Of a stretch of DNA of 20,527 bases, positions 8,850 through 16,646 are shown one piece after another. Positions within the stretch are counted from its first letter, which is position 1, and every line of letters begins with the position of its first letter. The stretch covers positions 1 to 20,527 of the forward strand of contig CAYORM010000050.1 in the NCBI GenBank assembly GCA_964406375.1. Reading direction: 5' to 3'. The notes below the pieces were generated by a model. It was given only the letters and a program-made list of their open reading frames with translations. It was not told where the DNA came from and did not search any database. A program made the translations under genes and the position numbers. The stretch is from CAYORM01 sp964406375 (GTDB taxonomy: Bacteria > Pseudomonadota > Alphaproteobacteria > DSM-16000 > Inquilinaceae).

Positions 8850-8934
8850 GGGCGGGGCGGCGCTAGAAGTCGCCCGATGCCGCCATCGCGATCGCTGACC
8901 GCCAGCCCCCGGCGCCCCGCCCCAAGGCGGGAGA
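8850..8934 (+). promoter_or_regulatory. Possible alternative RNA hairpins covering the rlmJ ribosome-binding site
   Basis: GGGCGGGGCG (8850-8859) can pair with CGCCCCGCCC (8913-8922). The same downstream bases can instead form a local hairpin, CCCGCC (8916-8921) with GGCGGG (8926-8931), around a CCAA loop. The right arm of the local hairpin overlaps the GGGAGA (8929-8934) that serves the rlmJ GTG start. The two structures exclude each other, one hiding and one exposing the ribosome-binding site. GC-rich sequence makes such pairings likely by chance, so this is only a candidate. Confidence 0.25.
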
Positions 8935-8941
8935 CCGTGCC

Positions 8942-9784
8942 GTGAACTACCGTCATGCCTTCCACGCCGGCAATTTCGCCGATGTCGTCAAGCATGTGGC
9001 GTTGGTCGCGGTGATCGACGCGCTGCGGCGCAAGGACAAGCCGTTCAGTGTCATCGACACCCATGCCGGGGCCGGCCGCTATGCGCTGGGTGCCGAGGCC
9101 TCGCGCACCGGCGAGTGGCTCGACGGCATCGGCCGGATCCGAGCGGCGTCCGATCCGCCGCCCACGGTCGCCCGCTATCTCGACCTGGTCCGGGCGGAAG
9201 AGGCGGCGCATGGGCCGGACCTGTATCCCGGATCGCCGGCGCTGGCGCGGGCGCTGCTGCGCGAGGCGGACCGGCTGACGCTCGTCGAGCTGCACCCGGA
9301 CGATGCCGGGCTGCTGCGCCGCGGCCTCGGCGGTGACCGGCGCGTCGCCATCCATCATCGCGACGGGTGGGAGGCGCTGCGCGGCCTGCTGCCGCCGCAG
9401 CCACGGCGGGGCGTCGTCCTCGTCGACCCGCCCTTCGAGAAGCCGGGGGAGTTCGACCGGCTGGCGCGTGCGGCCGGCACCGCCCTACGGCGCTGGCCCG
9501 AGGGCGCCCAGATCCTGTGGTACCCGATCAAGGATCCGGCGGCGGTCGCCGCATTCGCGCGCCGCGCTGCGACCGCCGTGGCGGCCGCGGGGCCGGTGCG
9601 GGAGGCGGTGATCCTCGAACTCACCCTCTTCGCGACCGTCTTCCCCTCGCGGCTCAACGGCTGTGGGCTGCTGCTGGTCAACCCGCCCTTCGGGACGGTG
9701 CCCGTCCTCGAGGCGGCCTGCCGCTGGCTGCAACCGCTGCTCGCGCGTGACGGGGGCGGGGTGGAACTCCGGCCGCTCTTCTGA
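8942..9784 (+). CDS. rlmJ: 23S rRNA (adenine2030-N6)-methyltransferase RlmJ
   Basis: This is an SAM-dependent N6-adenine methyltransferase that modifies A2030 of 23S rRNA. The product is 280 aa, the same length as the E. coli enzyme. The GTG start gives the diagnostic N-terminus MNYRHAFHAGNFADVVKHV. Next come the SAM-binding region IDTHAGAGRY, the segment LYPGSPALARALLREADRLTLVELHP, and the catalytic N6-adenine methylase motif DPPF with Asp162 (LVDPPFEK). The C-terminal VNPPFG region is also conserved. The ribosome-binding site GGGAGA (8929-8934) is 7 nt upstream and may be covered by a hairpin. Flanking genes are functionally unrelated, so context adds little. Confidence 0.95.
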   Translation: MNYRHAFHAGNFADVVKHVALVAVIDALRRKDKPFSVIDTHAGAGRYALGAEASRTGEWLDGIGRIRAASDPPPTVARYLDLVRAEEAAHGPDLYPGSPALARALLREADRLTLVELHPDDAGLLRRGLGGDRRVAIHHRDGWEALRGLLPPQPRRGVVLVDPPFEKPGEFDRLARAAGTALRRWPEGAQILWYPIKDPAAVAAFARRAATAVAAAGPVREAVILELTLFATVFPSRLNGCGLLLVNPPFGTVPVLEAACRWLQPLLARDGGGVELRPLF

Positions 9785-9844
9785 TCGGTCCCGCCGTCGC
9801 GCCAAGACATGCTCGCCGGGAACTGCCGGCGCGGGGCGGCGTTC

Positions 9845-11713
9845 ATGGCGACGATCATGATGGACCGACTGCCACGAGCGCACGCTTCGATCGCCCAGGG
9901 CGTGGCCCGGCCGGCTGGCAGTGCGGGCGAGATTGCCGGCTTCGCCGTCATCGTGGCGGCGCTTTACTTCGGCCGTGACATCCTCATCCCCCTGGCGCTT
10001 GCGATCATCGTCGCCTTCGCGCTGTCGCCCATCGTCCTCGAGCTGCGGCGGATCGGCCTCAGGCGGATCCCTTCCGTCCTTCTCGTCTTCCTCGCCTTCG
10101 TCACCTGCGTCGTCGGGGCGGCGATCCTGGTCTCGAACCAGCTCATCGATCTCGCGGCCAATCTGCCGCAGTACCGCGGCAATCTCGAAACCAAGATCGA
10201 GACCTTCCGCGAGGCCGCACCCGCGGGAGGCGTGGTCGACCGGGTCTGGCGGATGGCCGCCGATCTCAGCACCGCCGTCTCTGAGGCCTTCGGCGCCGCC
10301 GGCGTCGCCGCGGAACGGCCGTTGGCGGTCCGGATCGAGAGCGATGATTCCGCCCTGGTGACGGTGTGGGCGGTACTCGAGCCGATGCTGGCGCCGGTCG
10401 GCCAGATCGGCATCATGCTGGTCTTCGTGGTCTTCCTGCTGATGGAGCGGGAGGATCTGCGCAACCGGCTGATCTGGCTGCTCGGCGACCGCGATCTCAC
10501 CCGCGCCACTGCGGCGCTCAACGATGCGGCGACGCGGCTCGGCCGGCTCCTCCTGGCACAGGCCGGCCTCAACCTCGCCTACGGAATCACCTTCGCGGCC
10601 GGGCTGTGGGTGATCGGTGTGCCCAACCCGCTGCTGTGGGGGACGATCGCCGGCATCCTGCGCTTCATCCCGATCATCGGCACCATCGTCGGGGCGGTGC
10701 TGCCGGCCTTCATGGCCTTCGCGGCGGATCCGGGCTGGACCATGGCGATCGCGACGATCGGCCTCGTGATCGCCCTCGACATCCTCGCCAACAACGTCAT
10801 CGAACCGTTGCTGTACGGCAACCGCACCGGCCTTTCCGCCTTCGCGGTTCTACTCGCCATGGTGTTCTGGGTGACGATGTGGGGGATTCCCGGGCTTCTG
10901 CTGGCCACGCCGCTGACCATCTGCCTTGCGGTGCTCGGCCGGCACGTGCCGCGCCTGGCCTTCTTCGACGTGCTGCTGAGCAGCGCGCCGGCGCTGAGCC
11001 CCGAGGCGCGATTCTACCAGCGCATCCTGGCAGAAGATCCGATCGAGGCGTCGGAACTCGCCGAGCAGGCGATGGCGGGCGGATCGCGCCGCACCTTGTT
11101 CGAGACGATGATCGTACCGGCGATCCGGCGGGCGCATGAGGACCGGCGGCGCGGCGCGCTCGAGGGCGCCAACCGGCGGGCCGTGTGGCACGGCATCCGC
11201 GTCGCCGTCGAGGATCTCGATGCGGACGACCCGCCGCTTGACGCCACAACCCCGACGATCCTGTGCGTCGCGGCGCGTGACGATCTCGACGCCGCCTGCG
11301 CCGAGATGGTCCGGCAGCTTCTCGCCGAGGAGGCATTCCGCGCCATCACGATAGCGCCGGGGGAGCGGCCAGAAGCGGGCGTCTTCGCCGCCTGCATCCT
11401 GTGCTGGGCGCACCCGCCGACACCGGCCGCCGCCGAGCGGGCGATGCACCGGGTGCGCCGGTCCCTGGGCGACGGCGTGCGGATCGTGCTTGCCGCGCCG
11501 ACGGCGGGACCGGTGACCATCCAGGCGCTGGTCGACGCGACGGCGGTGCCGGTCGCCGCGACGCTCGCCGATGCGGTCGTCCACGCGGCGGAGGTGGCGC
11601 CCGAGGCGCGGATGACACAGACCGATGCGCCGGCCGACGCCGCCGAGGTGCCGGCGCCGGACCGGGCGGCGGAGGCCGTGCCGGCCGCAGCCCTCAGACC
11701 GTCTCCGTCCTGA
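9845..11713 (+). CDS. AI-2E/PerM-family membrane transporter with long soluble C-terminal extension
   Basis: This inner-membrane protein of the AI-2E exporter-like (PerM/TqsA) family is about 622 aa, against roughly 350 for typical members. The first about 385 residues carry the family's hydrophobic segments (GFAVIVAALYFGRDILIPLALAIIVAFALSP near the start; IAGILRFIPIIGTIVGAVLPAF and IEPLLYGNRTGLSAFAVLLAMVFW later). From about residue 390 a helical segment (FYQRILAEDPIEASELAEQ...IVPAIRRAHEDRRRGAL) follows. From about residue 470 comes a Rossmann-like alpha/beta domain (ILCVAARDDLDAACAEMVRQLL), then an Ala/Pro-rich tail. The segment order resembles a cobalamin-binding cap plus B12-binding fold, but the DxHxxG ligand motif is absent. 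The start is uncertain: ATG 9845 follows GGGGCGG, while ATG 9809 adds 12 residues. The last 20 bp overlap msrA on the other strand. Substrate is unknown; family members are linked to autoinducer-2, ion or solute transport. Confidence 0.88.
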   Translation: MATIMMDRLPRAHASIAQGVARPAGSAGEIAGFAVIVAALYFGRDILIPLALAIIVAFALSPIVLELRRIGLRRIPSVLLVFLAFVTCVVGAAILVSNQLIDLAANLPQYRGNLETKIETFREAAPAGGVVDRVWRMAADLSTAVSEAFGAAGVAAERPLAVRIESDDSALVTVWAVLEPMLAPVGQIGIMLVFVVFLLMEREDLRNRLIWLLGDRDLTRATAALNDAATRLGRLLLAQAGLNLAYGITFAAGLWVIGVPNPLLWGTIAGILRFIPIIGTIVGAVLPAFMAFAADPGWTMAIATIGLVIALDILANNVIEPLLYGNRTGLSAFAVLLAMVFWVTMWGIPGLLLATPLTICLAVLGRHVPRLAFFDVLLSSAPALSPEARFYQRILAEDPIEASELAEQAMAGGSRRTLFETMIVPAIRRAHEDRRRGALEGANRRAVWHGIRVAVEDLDADDPPLDATTPTILCVAARDDLDAACAEMVRQLLAEEAFRAITIAPGERPEAGVFAACILCWAHPPTPAAAERAMHRVRRSLGDGVRIVLAAPTAGPVTIQALVDATAVPVAATLADAVVHAAEVAPEARMTQTDAPADAAEVPAPDRAAEAVPAAALRPSPS

Positions 11714-12329
11714 GCCGGTCGGCGAAGCGCTCGCGCAGCTTGCGCACCTTCGGCGCCGCGACCGCGGCGATATAGGGCTGCCAGGGGTGCCGGGCCGCGT
11801 AGTCCTGGTGTTCATCCTCGGCGCGATAGAAGGCCTCGAGCGGCTCGATCCGCGTTACGATCGGCTGTGGGAAGACACCGGCCTCGTCGAGCTGGCGGAT
11901 GTAGCGCTCGGCCACCTCCCGCTGGCGGTCATCGACCGGGAAGATCGCGGAGCGGTACTGCCGGCCGACATCATTGCCCTGGCGGTCGAGCTGCGTCGGA
12001 TCGTGGGCGACCGAGAAGAACACCTTGAGGATCTGTCCGAAACTGATCACGGCCGGCTCGAAGCGCAGCTCCACCACCTCGGCGTGATCGGTGCGCTTGG
12101 AGCAGACCGCCTCGTAGGTCGCCGTCTCCGCCGTGCCGCCGCTGTAACCGGAGACCACCGAATGGACGCCGCGCAGCTCGCGATACACCGCCTCGACGCA
12201 CCAGAAGCAGCCGCCGGCGAGAACCGCCCGCTCCTCGCCGGCATCGGGCAGGGGATCATAGGCCGGGTCGGGGAAATCCTTCGGGACAAGGGAATCCCCG
12301 GCGCCGCTACGGGTGGAGAACAGGCCCAT
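11694..12329 (-). CDS. msrA: Peptide-methionine (S)-S-oxide reductase MsrA
   Basis: This enzyme reduces the S-epimer of methionine sulfoxide, free or in proteins, and repairs oxidative damage. The product is 211 aa. The catalytic motif GGCFWCVEA places the sulfenic-acid-forming Cys at residue 41. Other family stretches are GVHSVVSGYSGG, HAEVVELRFEP, FFSVAHDPTQLDRQGNDVGRQYRSAIF and AEDEHQDY. I chose the ATG at 12329 because an AAAGGA precedes it by about 8 nt on the minus strand. The frame is open a further 28 residues upstream, without family similarity. There is no signal peptide, so it is cytosolic. Only three cysteines occur (41, 44, 76) and the C-terminus has none, so the usual C-terminal resolving cysteine is absent. 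It lies 71 nt after tamB on the same strand and may be co-transcribed. Its 3' end overlaps the AI-2E-family gene by 20 bp. Confidence 0.96.
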   Translation of the reverse strand: MGLFSTRSGAGDSLVPKDFPDPAYDPLPDAGEERAVLAGGCFWCVEAVYRELRGVHSVVSGYSGGTAETATYEAVCSKRTDHAEVVELRFEPAVISFGQILKVFFSVAHDPTQLDRQGNDVGRQYRSAIFPVDDRQREVAERYIRQLDEAGVFPQPIVTRIEPLEAFYRAEDEHQDYAARHPWQPYIAAVAAPKVRKLRERFADRLRTETV

Positions 12330-12400
12330 GGCATCGGTCCTTTCGCTGGCAAGGCGCGCAGGCGCACCTGCCGGAGAGATAATGCGCGGCCGGCACCGTT

Positions 12401-15400
12401 TCAGTATTCCCACTCCATGGTGATACCGATGCTGCCGCCGCCGGTGCTGCCCACCCCGGCCTGCGCGCGGATGTTGGGCGTGATGTCGAAGTTGACCGTC
12501 GCCTTTGTCTCCGACTGGCCGAGGCCCTGCTCGACCCCGAGATAGATGTCGTCGCTGATGTAGCGGCCGATCGCGAGTGAGGCATCGCCCTGACCGCCGG
12601 CGCGCAGGTCGAGCTGATCGACGCCCAGCGAGTGCTGGATGTCGGAGAGAAGACCGCCGGCGACCCCGCCGCCGCCGGTCAGCGCGGCCGCCGCCTCGGC
12701 GAGCTGAAGCGCCTGCGTCGCCGTCAGATCGCCGGTGGCGCGGCCGAACAGGAGGCGCGCTAGCACCTCGTCCTGCGGAAGCTCGGGGACAGAGGACAGC
12801 ACGATCTCGGGCGAGGAGGCAAAGCCGGTGACGGCGATGATCGCCGTGATGTCACCGGCCTGTGTCCGTGCCGTCAGGTCGAGCACCGGATCGAGCGAGC
12901 CGCCGACGAAGGTTGCCCGCCCCTCGTCGAAATCGAAGCGCTGGCCGAGCTGCGTCAGCGAGCCACGGCGGAGTTCGAGGTCTCCCTGGATGTCGGGGCC
13001 GGCCAGCGAGCCCCGGATCCTGAGATTGCCGGCCAGTTCCGCATCGATGCCGCGGCCGGACAGGAAGATGCGGCCCGGCGCAGTGACGCCGACATCGAGA
13101 TTGAGCGCCAGCGCCGTCGATTGGGTCTCAGGGATCGCGGGCGCCGGCGCGCCGAGATTGGCCGGTGCGGTGTTGGTCGGTGCCCGTCCGGGCGGTGGTG
13201 GCGGTGGCGTCACCGCCGCATTGCGGACCTCGATGGCGGCGACCGAGGTCGGCAGACGCTCCGGCACGCGGATCTCGGCCCGCCTGACCGTGACGTTGCC
13301 GGACAGAGTCGGCGCCCCCAGCCAGGGGCCGACGAGCGAGAGATCGGCATCGGCGATTGCGGTGACGAGCTGGCTGTCGACGATCGTGGCATTGTCCGCC
13401 CGCAGATCGAGATCGAGCGGCAGCCCCTGCGCCGCATCGAGCCCGATCGTGCCGCTGCCGGTGATCCGCCCGCCGCCGACCGTCGCGGCCGAGAGTGAGA
13501 CTACGCGCAGCGCCGTGCCGTCACCCCGCATCGTCGCCGCGATCTCGTCGAGCGCGATGCCGTTGAGCGGGTTCTCGTAGCGGCCGCCCGCCAGCGTGAC
13601 CGTGCCGCTGGGATTGGGGGCGGAGAGTGAGCCGGAGACACGCAGATCGGCGGTGACACGCCCCGCGACGCGGTCGCCGCCGGCAGCGAGCAGCGGGTTG
13701 ATGATGGCGAGATCGGCCTCGCCGCCGACCGCCAGATCGAGACCGCTGCCCGAGAGGGGCACGGTTCCGGAGGCGGTGAGGCGCGGCCCGCGGGGGCTGG
13801 TGACCGTCGCATTCTCCAGTCGCACGCGGTCGCCGGCATAGCTGCCGCGCAGCGCGACCTCCATCCCGCCGAGGTCGAACATCTGCGATGCCGGCAGCGT
13901 GACGCCGGTGCCGCGCAGATCGAACCCGACCGTCGGGGAGGCGGGCGGTCCGGAGAGGGCAACCGTGCCGCCCAGCGTGCCGGTCAGCCCGGTACCCGGC
14001 GCCATCGTCTCGACCAGGGTGAGCGGCAGGCCACCGATTTCGGCGGTGAGGTTGAGCGTCGTGCCGACCGTGCCGGCGAGGGTGACGCTGCCGCCGGAGG
14101 CGAGGCGCAGCGCGGTCGGGTCGATCGTGGTCCGCCCGTCCGCGGTGACGGCGAAACGAGCCGGGGCGGCGAGCTCGACGCGCTGACCCTCGACCGTCGC
14201 CGCCATCCGGTCGAGCCTGACCGCGAAGCCGCCCCGATCATCGGCGGTGACTGCGCCGGCCGCAGCGACATCACCCATCGCGCTGCGCACCGACAAGGCG
14301 AGATCGAGGCCGGAGAGATCGCCCGACATCTGCAGTTCGGTCTCTGCCAGCATGGTATCGCCGGTGCCGAGATCGCGGGCGAGGAGGCGGGCATCGACCA
14401 GCTCCGGCGCGGTCCCGAAAGGATCGGCGATCGCGGCGGTCAGTGAGGCGGCGGTGACCGTGCCGGTGCCGCCGAGCGCGAAGTCGTCGAGCCGGATGGC
14501 GATCCGGGCGGTACGCCCGGCATCCGTAAGCTCCAGTCGGCCACTCGCCGCGCCGGAGAGCGGTTGTCCGACCAGCGCCCCGAGTCCGGTGAGGTCGGCG
14601 GCGAGGAATTCGACCGTGCTCTCACCCGCCCCGCCATCTGCCGACACCTCGCCCGATCCCCAGGCCCGCAGGCCGGCCACATCGAGCGCGAGGGCCTGGA
14701 CGATCACCGCGCCGATCTCGGTGCGGGCGAGTTCGGCATAACCCTCGGCCGGGGCGCCGTCGACGACCCCCTCCAGCCAGAGGCGCCCGGCGGGGCTGTC
14801 GAACGGGCCGACCGCATCGATATCGATCCGCAGATCCTCCGCCTTGCGGCCCAGCCCTTCGAGATCACGCGCGGTGAGGCGTGCGAGCACGGCGGGCGCC
14901 TCGGCCGGACCGGTGACGACCGCGTCGAAAGCGATGGCGCCCGAGAGCGCGGGTGCGATGAGGGCAATGTCGGCGAGACGACCCCTTACGTTCAGATCGA
15001 GCCCGTCGCCGATCGTTCCGTCGAGCCCGAGCGAGACGCGTTCGCCGATGATGTCGAGACCGTGGAAGGAGAGCGGAGCGCCTGCATCGTCCGGCCGATA
15101 GGTGAGGCCGCCGGCGATGCGCCCGCTGTCGCCGAACAGATCGGCGAGCGGCACCCCGTCGATCCGTGGCGTACCCACCGTGCCGTCGAGGGTGGCGGTG
15201 AGCGTACCGTCCGGCCCGAGCACCGCGTCGGCCGAGAGGTCGAGCGCCCCGCGCGTGGCGATGCCGGCGATCTCGGCGAAGCGGGCGAGATCCGGCGCCT
15301 CGAGCGACACGATGCCTTCCGCTGTCGGATCGAGCGGGGCGGCCGTACCGTCGAAGGCGAGGATCGCCCCCGGCGCCGACAGCCGCGCCGCATCGATCCG

Positions 15401-16636
15401 CAGCAGGGCGAGATCGGTGGTCGCGGCGCCGGTCGCCACGAGGTGAAGGTCCTGGCCGATGGCGGCCTCGATCTCCGGTGTGCCGTAGCGTGCGCCGTCG
15501 ATCGTGAGATCAGCCGTGAGGGCGAGCGGCGCCGCGGGATCGCCCGCGACGGTCAGCGTGCCTGCCAGCGCCGTCCAGCCGAAGGGATCGGGCACCAGTG
15601 CCTCGAAGGGCGCCGCGCTCGCCAAGTCGATGTCGATGGTGAGCGCGACATCAGCGCCGAAGCGGCCCGCGATGACGATGCTGCCGGCCGCCGTCTCGAG
15701 ACGGGCCCCTGAGATCGTGACCGCCTCGCCGTTGAGAACGGCCTCGCCGGTGAGGCGGGTCTCCCCGGCGAGGATGGGGGCGATGTCCTGGGGCAGAAGG
15801 GCCGCGACCTCGGCGGAGAGGTCGAGGATCGCCCGGCGGCCCTCGGCGCCGGCGATCGTGCGCGCCTCGCCGTCGATCCGCGCCAGGGCACCGGCCTGAC
15901 CTTCGATATCCAGCTCGAAATCGTCGAAGGCTCCGGCGCCCACCGCCCGCAAGGTGACTGGCGGACGGCCGGGAAGGTCGAGAAGGCCTGCGATGATGCC
16001 GTCCTGCGGCTCCTCGATCGCCACATCGACGGAGAAGTGCTCGGTTTCGGGCACGAAGGCGATATCGGCCGCAATGGTGGCAGGGACGCCGTCGAGCCGG
16101 TCGACGTCGAGCCGCAGCGCCAAGCCGGCCGGCGCGCCGAGCCGGCCCGATGCGGTGACGGCGAGCGTCGCCGGCATCCCGGCGACCGGGGCCCCGAGCA
16201 CCAGCCGGTCGATCGCGAGCCGGCCGAGCACGATATCGAAGGGAAGTTCCGGCAGGAGCGGTCCGGATGCCGGCTCCTCCTCCGGCGCCGCGGAGACCGG
16301 CAGCCGGTCGAGGGTGACGGTGTCGGCCTCGACCGCCGTGATCGAGAGCGTCCCGTCCAGCAGGGCGAGCGGCGACCAGTCTAGGTGTGCCGCATCGATT
16401 GCGGCGAACCGGCCTTCGCCATCGGCGAGAACGACGTCGTGCAAGGTGGCATCGAAGGGCAGAAAGCCGCGGACCGCGCCGATCGACAGGGAAAGGTCCG
16501 GCCCGGCGACCGCCGCCTCGATCTGGCGGGCGAGGAGATCCCGCCCCCAACCCGTCTGCAATGCCAGGAGCGCGACGCCGAGAAGGCCGACCGGCAGCCC
16601 GATCAGGATGCCGAGGACGAGGAGGGTACGCCGCAT
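12401..16636 (-). CDS. tamB: Translocation and assembly module protein TamB
   Basis: This is a very large inner-membrane-anchored periplasmic protein of 1411 aa (E. coli TamB is about 1260). With TamA it acts in envelope assembly, including insertion of some outer-membrane proteins and, for this AsmA-like superfamily, lipid transport between membranes. A single N-terminal membrane helix (LLVLGILIGLPVGLLGVALLAL, about residues 5-26) is followed by a long beta-rich body of repetitive 'L.G.a.....l.g.v' strands, as in AsmA-like bridge proteins. The C-terminal TamB domain (formerly DUF490) is clear: GDLELRRGSLTQLGQRFDF, LTARTQAGDITAIIAVTG, LPQDEVLARLLFGRATGDLT and a terminal SIGITMEWEY. A run of six prolines (1144-1149) begins a Pro/Ala-rich linker just ahead of this domain. 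The start lies 10 nt after the tamA stop, so the two are almost certainly one operon. Confidence 0.95.
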   Translation of the reverse strand: MRRTLLVLGILIGLPVGLLGVALLALQTGWGRDLLARQIEAAVAGPDLSLSIGAVRGFLPFDATLHDVVLADGEGRFAAIDAAHLDWSPLALLDGTLSITAVEADTVTLDRLPVSAAPEEEPASGPLLPELPFDIVLGRLAIDRLVLGAPVAGMPATLAVTASGRLGAPAGLALRLDVDRLDGVPATIAADIAFVPETEHFSVDVAIEEPQDGIIAGLLDLPGRPPVTLRAVGAGAFDDFELDIEGQAGALARIDGEARTIAGAEGRRAILDLSAEVAALLPQDIAPILAGETRLTGEAVLNGEAVTISGARLETAAGSIVIAGRFGADVALTIDIDLASAAPFEALVPDPFGWTALAGTLTVAGDPAAPLALTADLTIDGARYGTPEIEAAIGQDLHLVATGAATTDLALLRIDAARLSAPGAILAFDGTAAPLDPTAEGIVSLEAPDLARFAEIAGIATRGALDLSADAVLGPDGTLTATLDGTVGTPRIDGVPLADLFGDSGRIAGGLTYRPDDAGAPLSFHGLDIIGERVSLGLDGTIGDGLDLNVRGRLADIALIAPALSGAIAFDAVVTGPAEAPAVLARLTARDLEGLGRKAEDLRIDIDAVGPFDSPAGRLWLEGVVDGAPAEGYAELARTEIGAVIVQALALDVAGLRAWGSGEVSADGGAGESTVEFLAADLTGLGALVGQPLSGAASGRLELTDAGRTARIAIRLDDFALGGTGTVTAASLTAAIADPFGTAPELVDARLLARDLGTGDTMLAETELQMSGDLSGLDLALSVRSAMGDVAAAGAVTADDRGGFAVRLDRMAATVEGQRVELAAPARFAVTADGRTTIDPTALRLASGGSVTLAGTVGTTLNLTAEIGGLPLTLVETMAPGTGLTGTLGGTVALSGPPASPTVGFDLRGTGVTLPASQMFDLGGMEVALRGSYAGDRVRLENATVTSPRGPRLTASGTVPLSGSGLDLAVGGEADLAIINPLLAAGGDRVAGRVTADLRVSGSLSAPNPSGTVTLAGGRYENPLNGIALDEIAATMRGDGTALRVVSLSAATVGGGRITGSGTIGLDAAQGLPLDLDLRADNATIVDSQLVTAIADADLSLVGPWLGAPTLSGNVTVRRAEIRVPERLPTSVAAIEVRNAAVTPPPPPPGRAPTNTAPANLGAPAPAIPETQSTALALNLDVGVTAPGRIFLSGRGIDAELAGNLRIRGSLAGPDIQGDLELRRGSLTQLGQRFDFDEGRATFVGGSLDPVLDLTARTQAGDITAIIAVTGFASSPEIVLSSVPELPQDEVLARLLFGRATGDLTATQALQLAEAAAALTGGGGVAGGLLSDIQHSLGVDQLDLRAGGQGDASLAIGRYISDDIYLGVEQGLGQSETKATVNFDITPNIRAQAGVGSTGGGSIGITMEWEY

Positions 16637-16646
16637 CAGAGCCGTC

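Noticed and set aside
8123..9841. The 9-mer GGGGCGGCG in three successive intergenic gaps (8123, 8854, 9833)
   Set aside because: It looked like a dispersed regulatory repeat, but the same word also occurs inside genes such as cdd, and it is a common word at this GC content.
12358..12371. Small hairpin GCAGG-CGCA-CCTGC between tamB and msrA as a terminator
   Set aside because: It has only five base pairs and no T-run on the transcribed (minus) strand.
14564..15712. 382-residue plus-strand open frame opposite tamB
   Set aside because: Composition is charged and repetitive (Arg, Glu, Asp, Gly) with no domain. It mirrors the repetitive codons of tamB, which is clearly the real gene.
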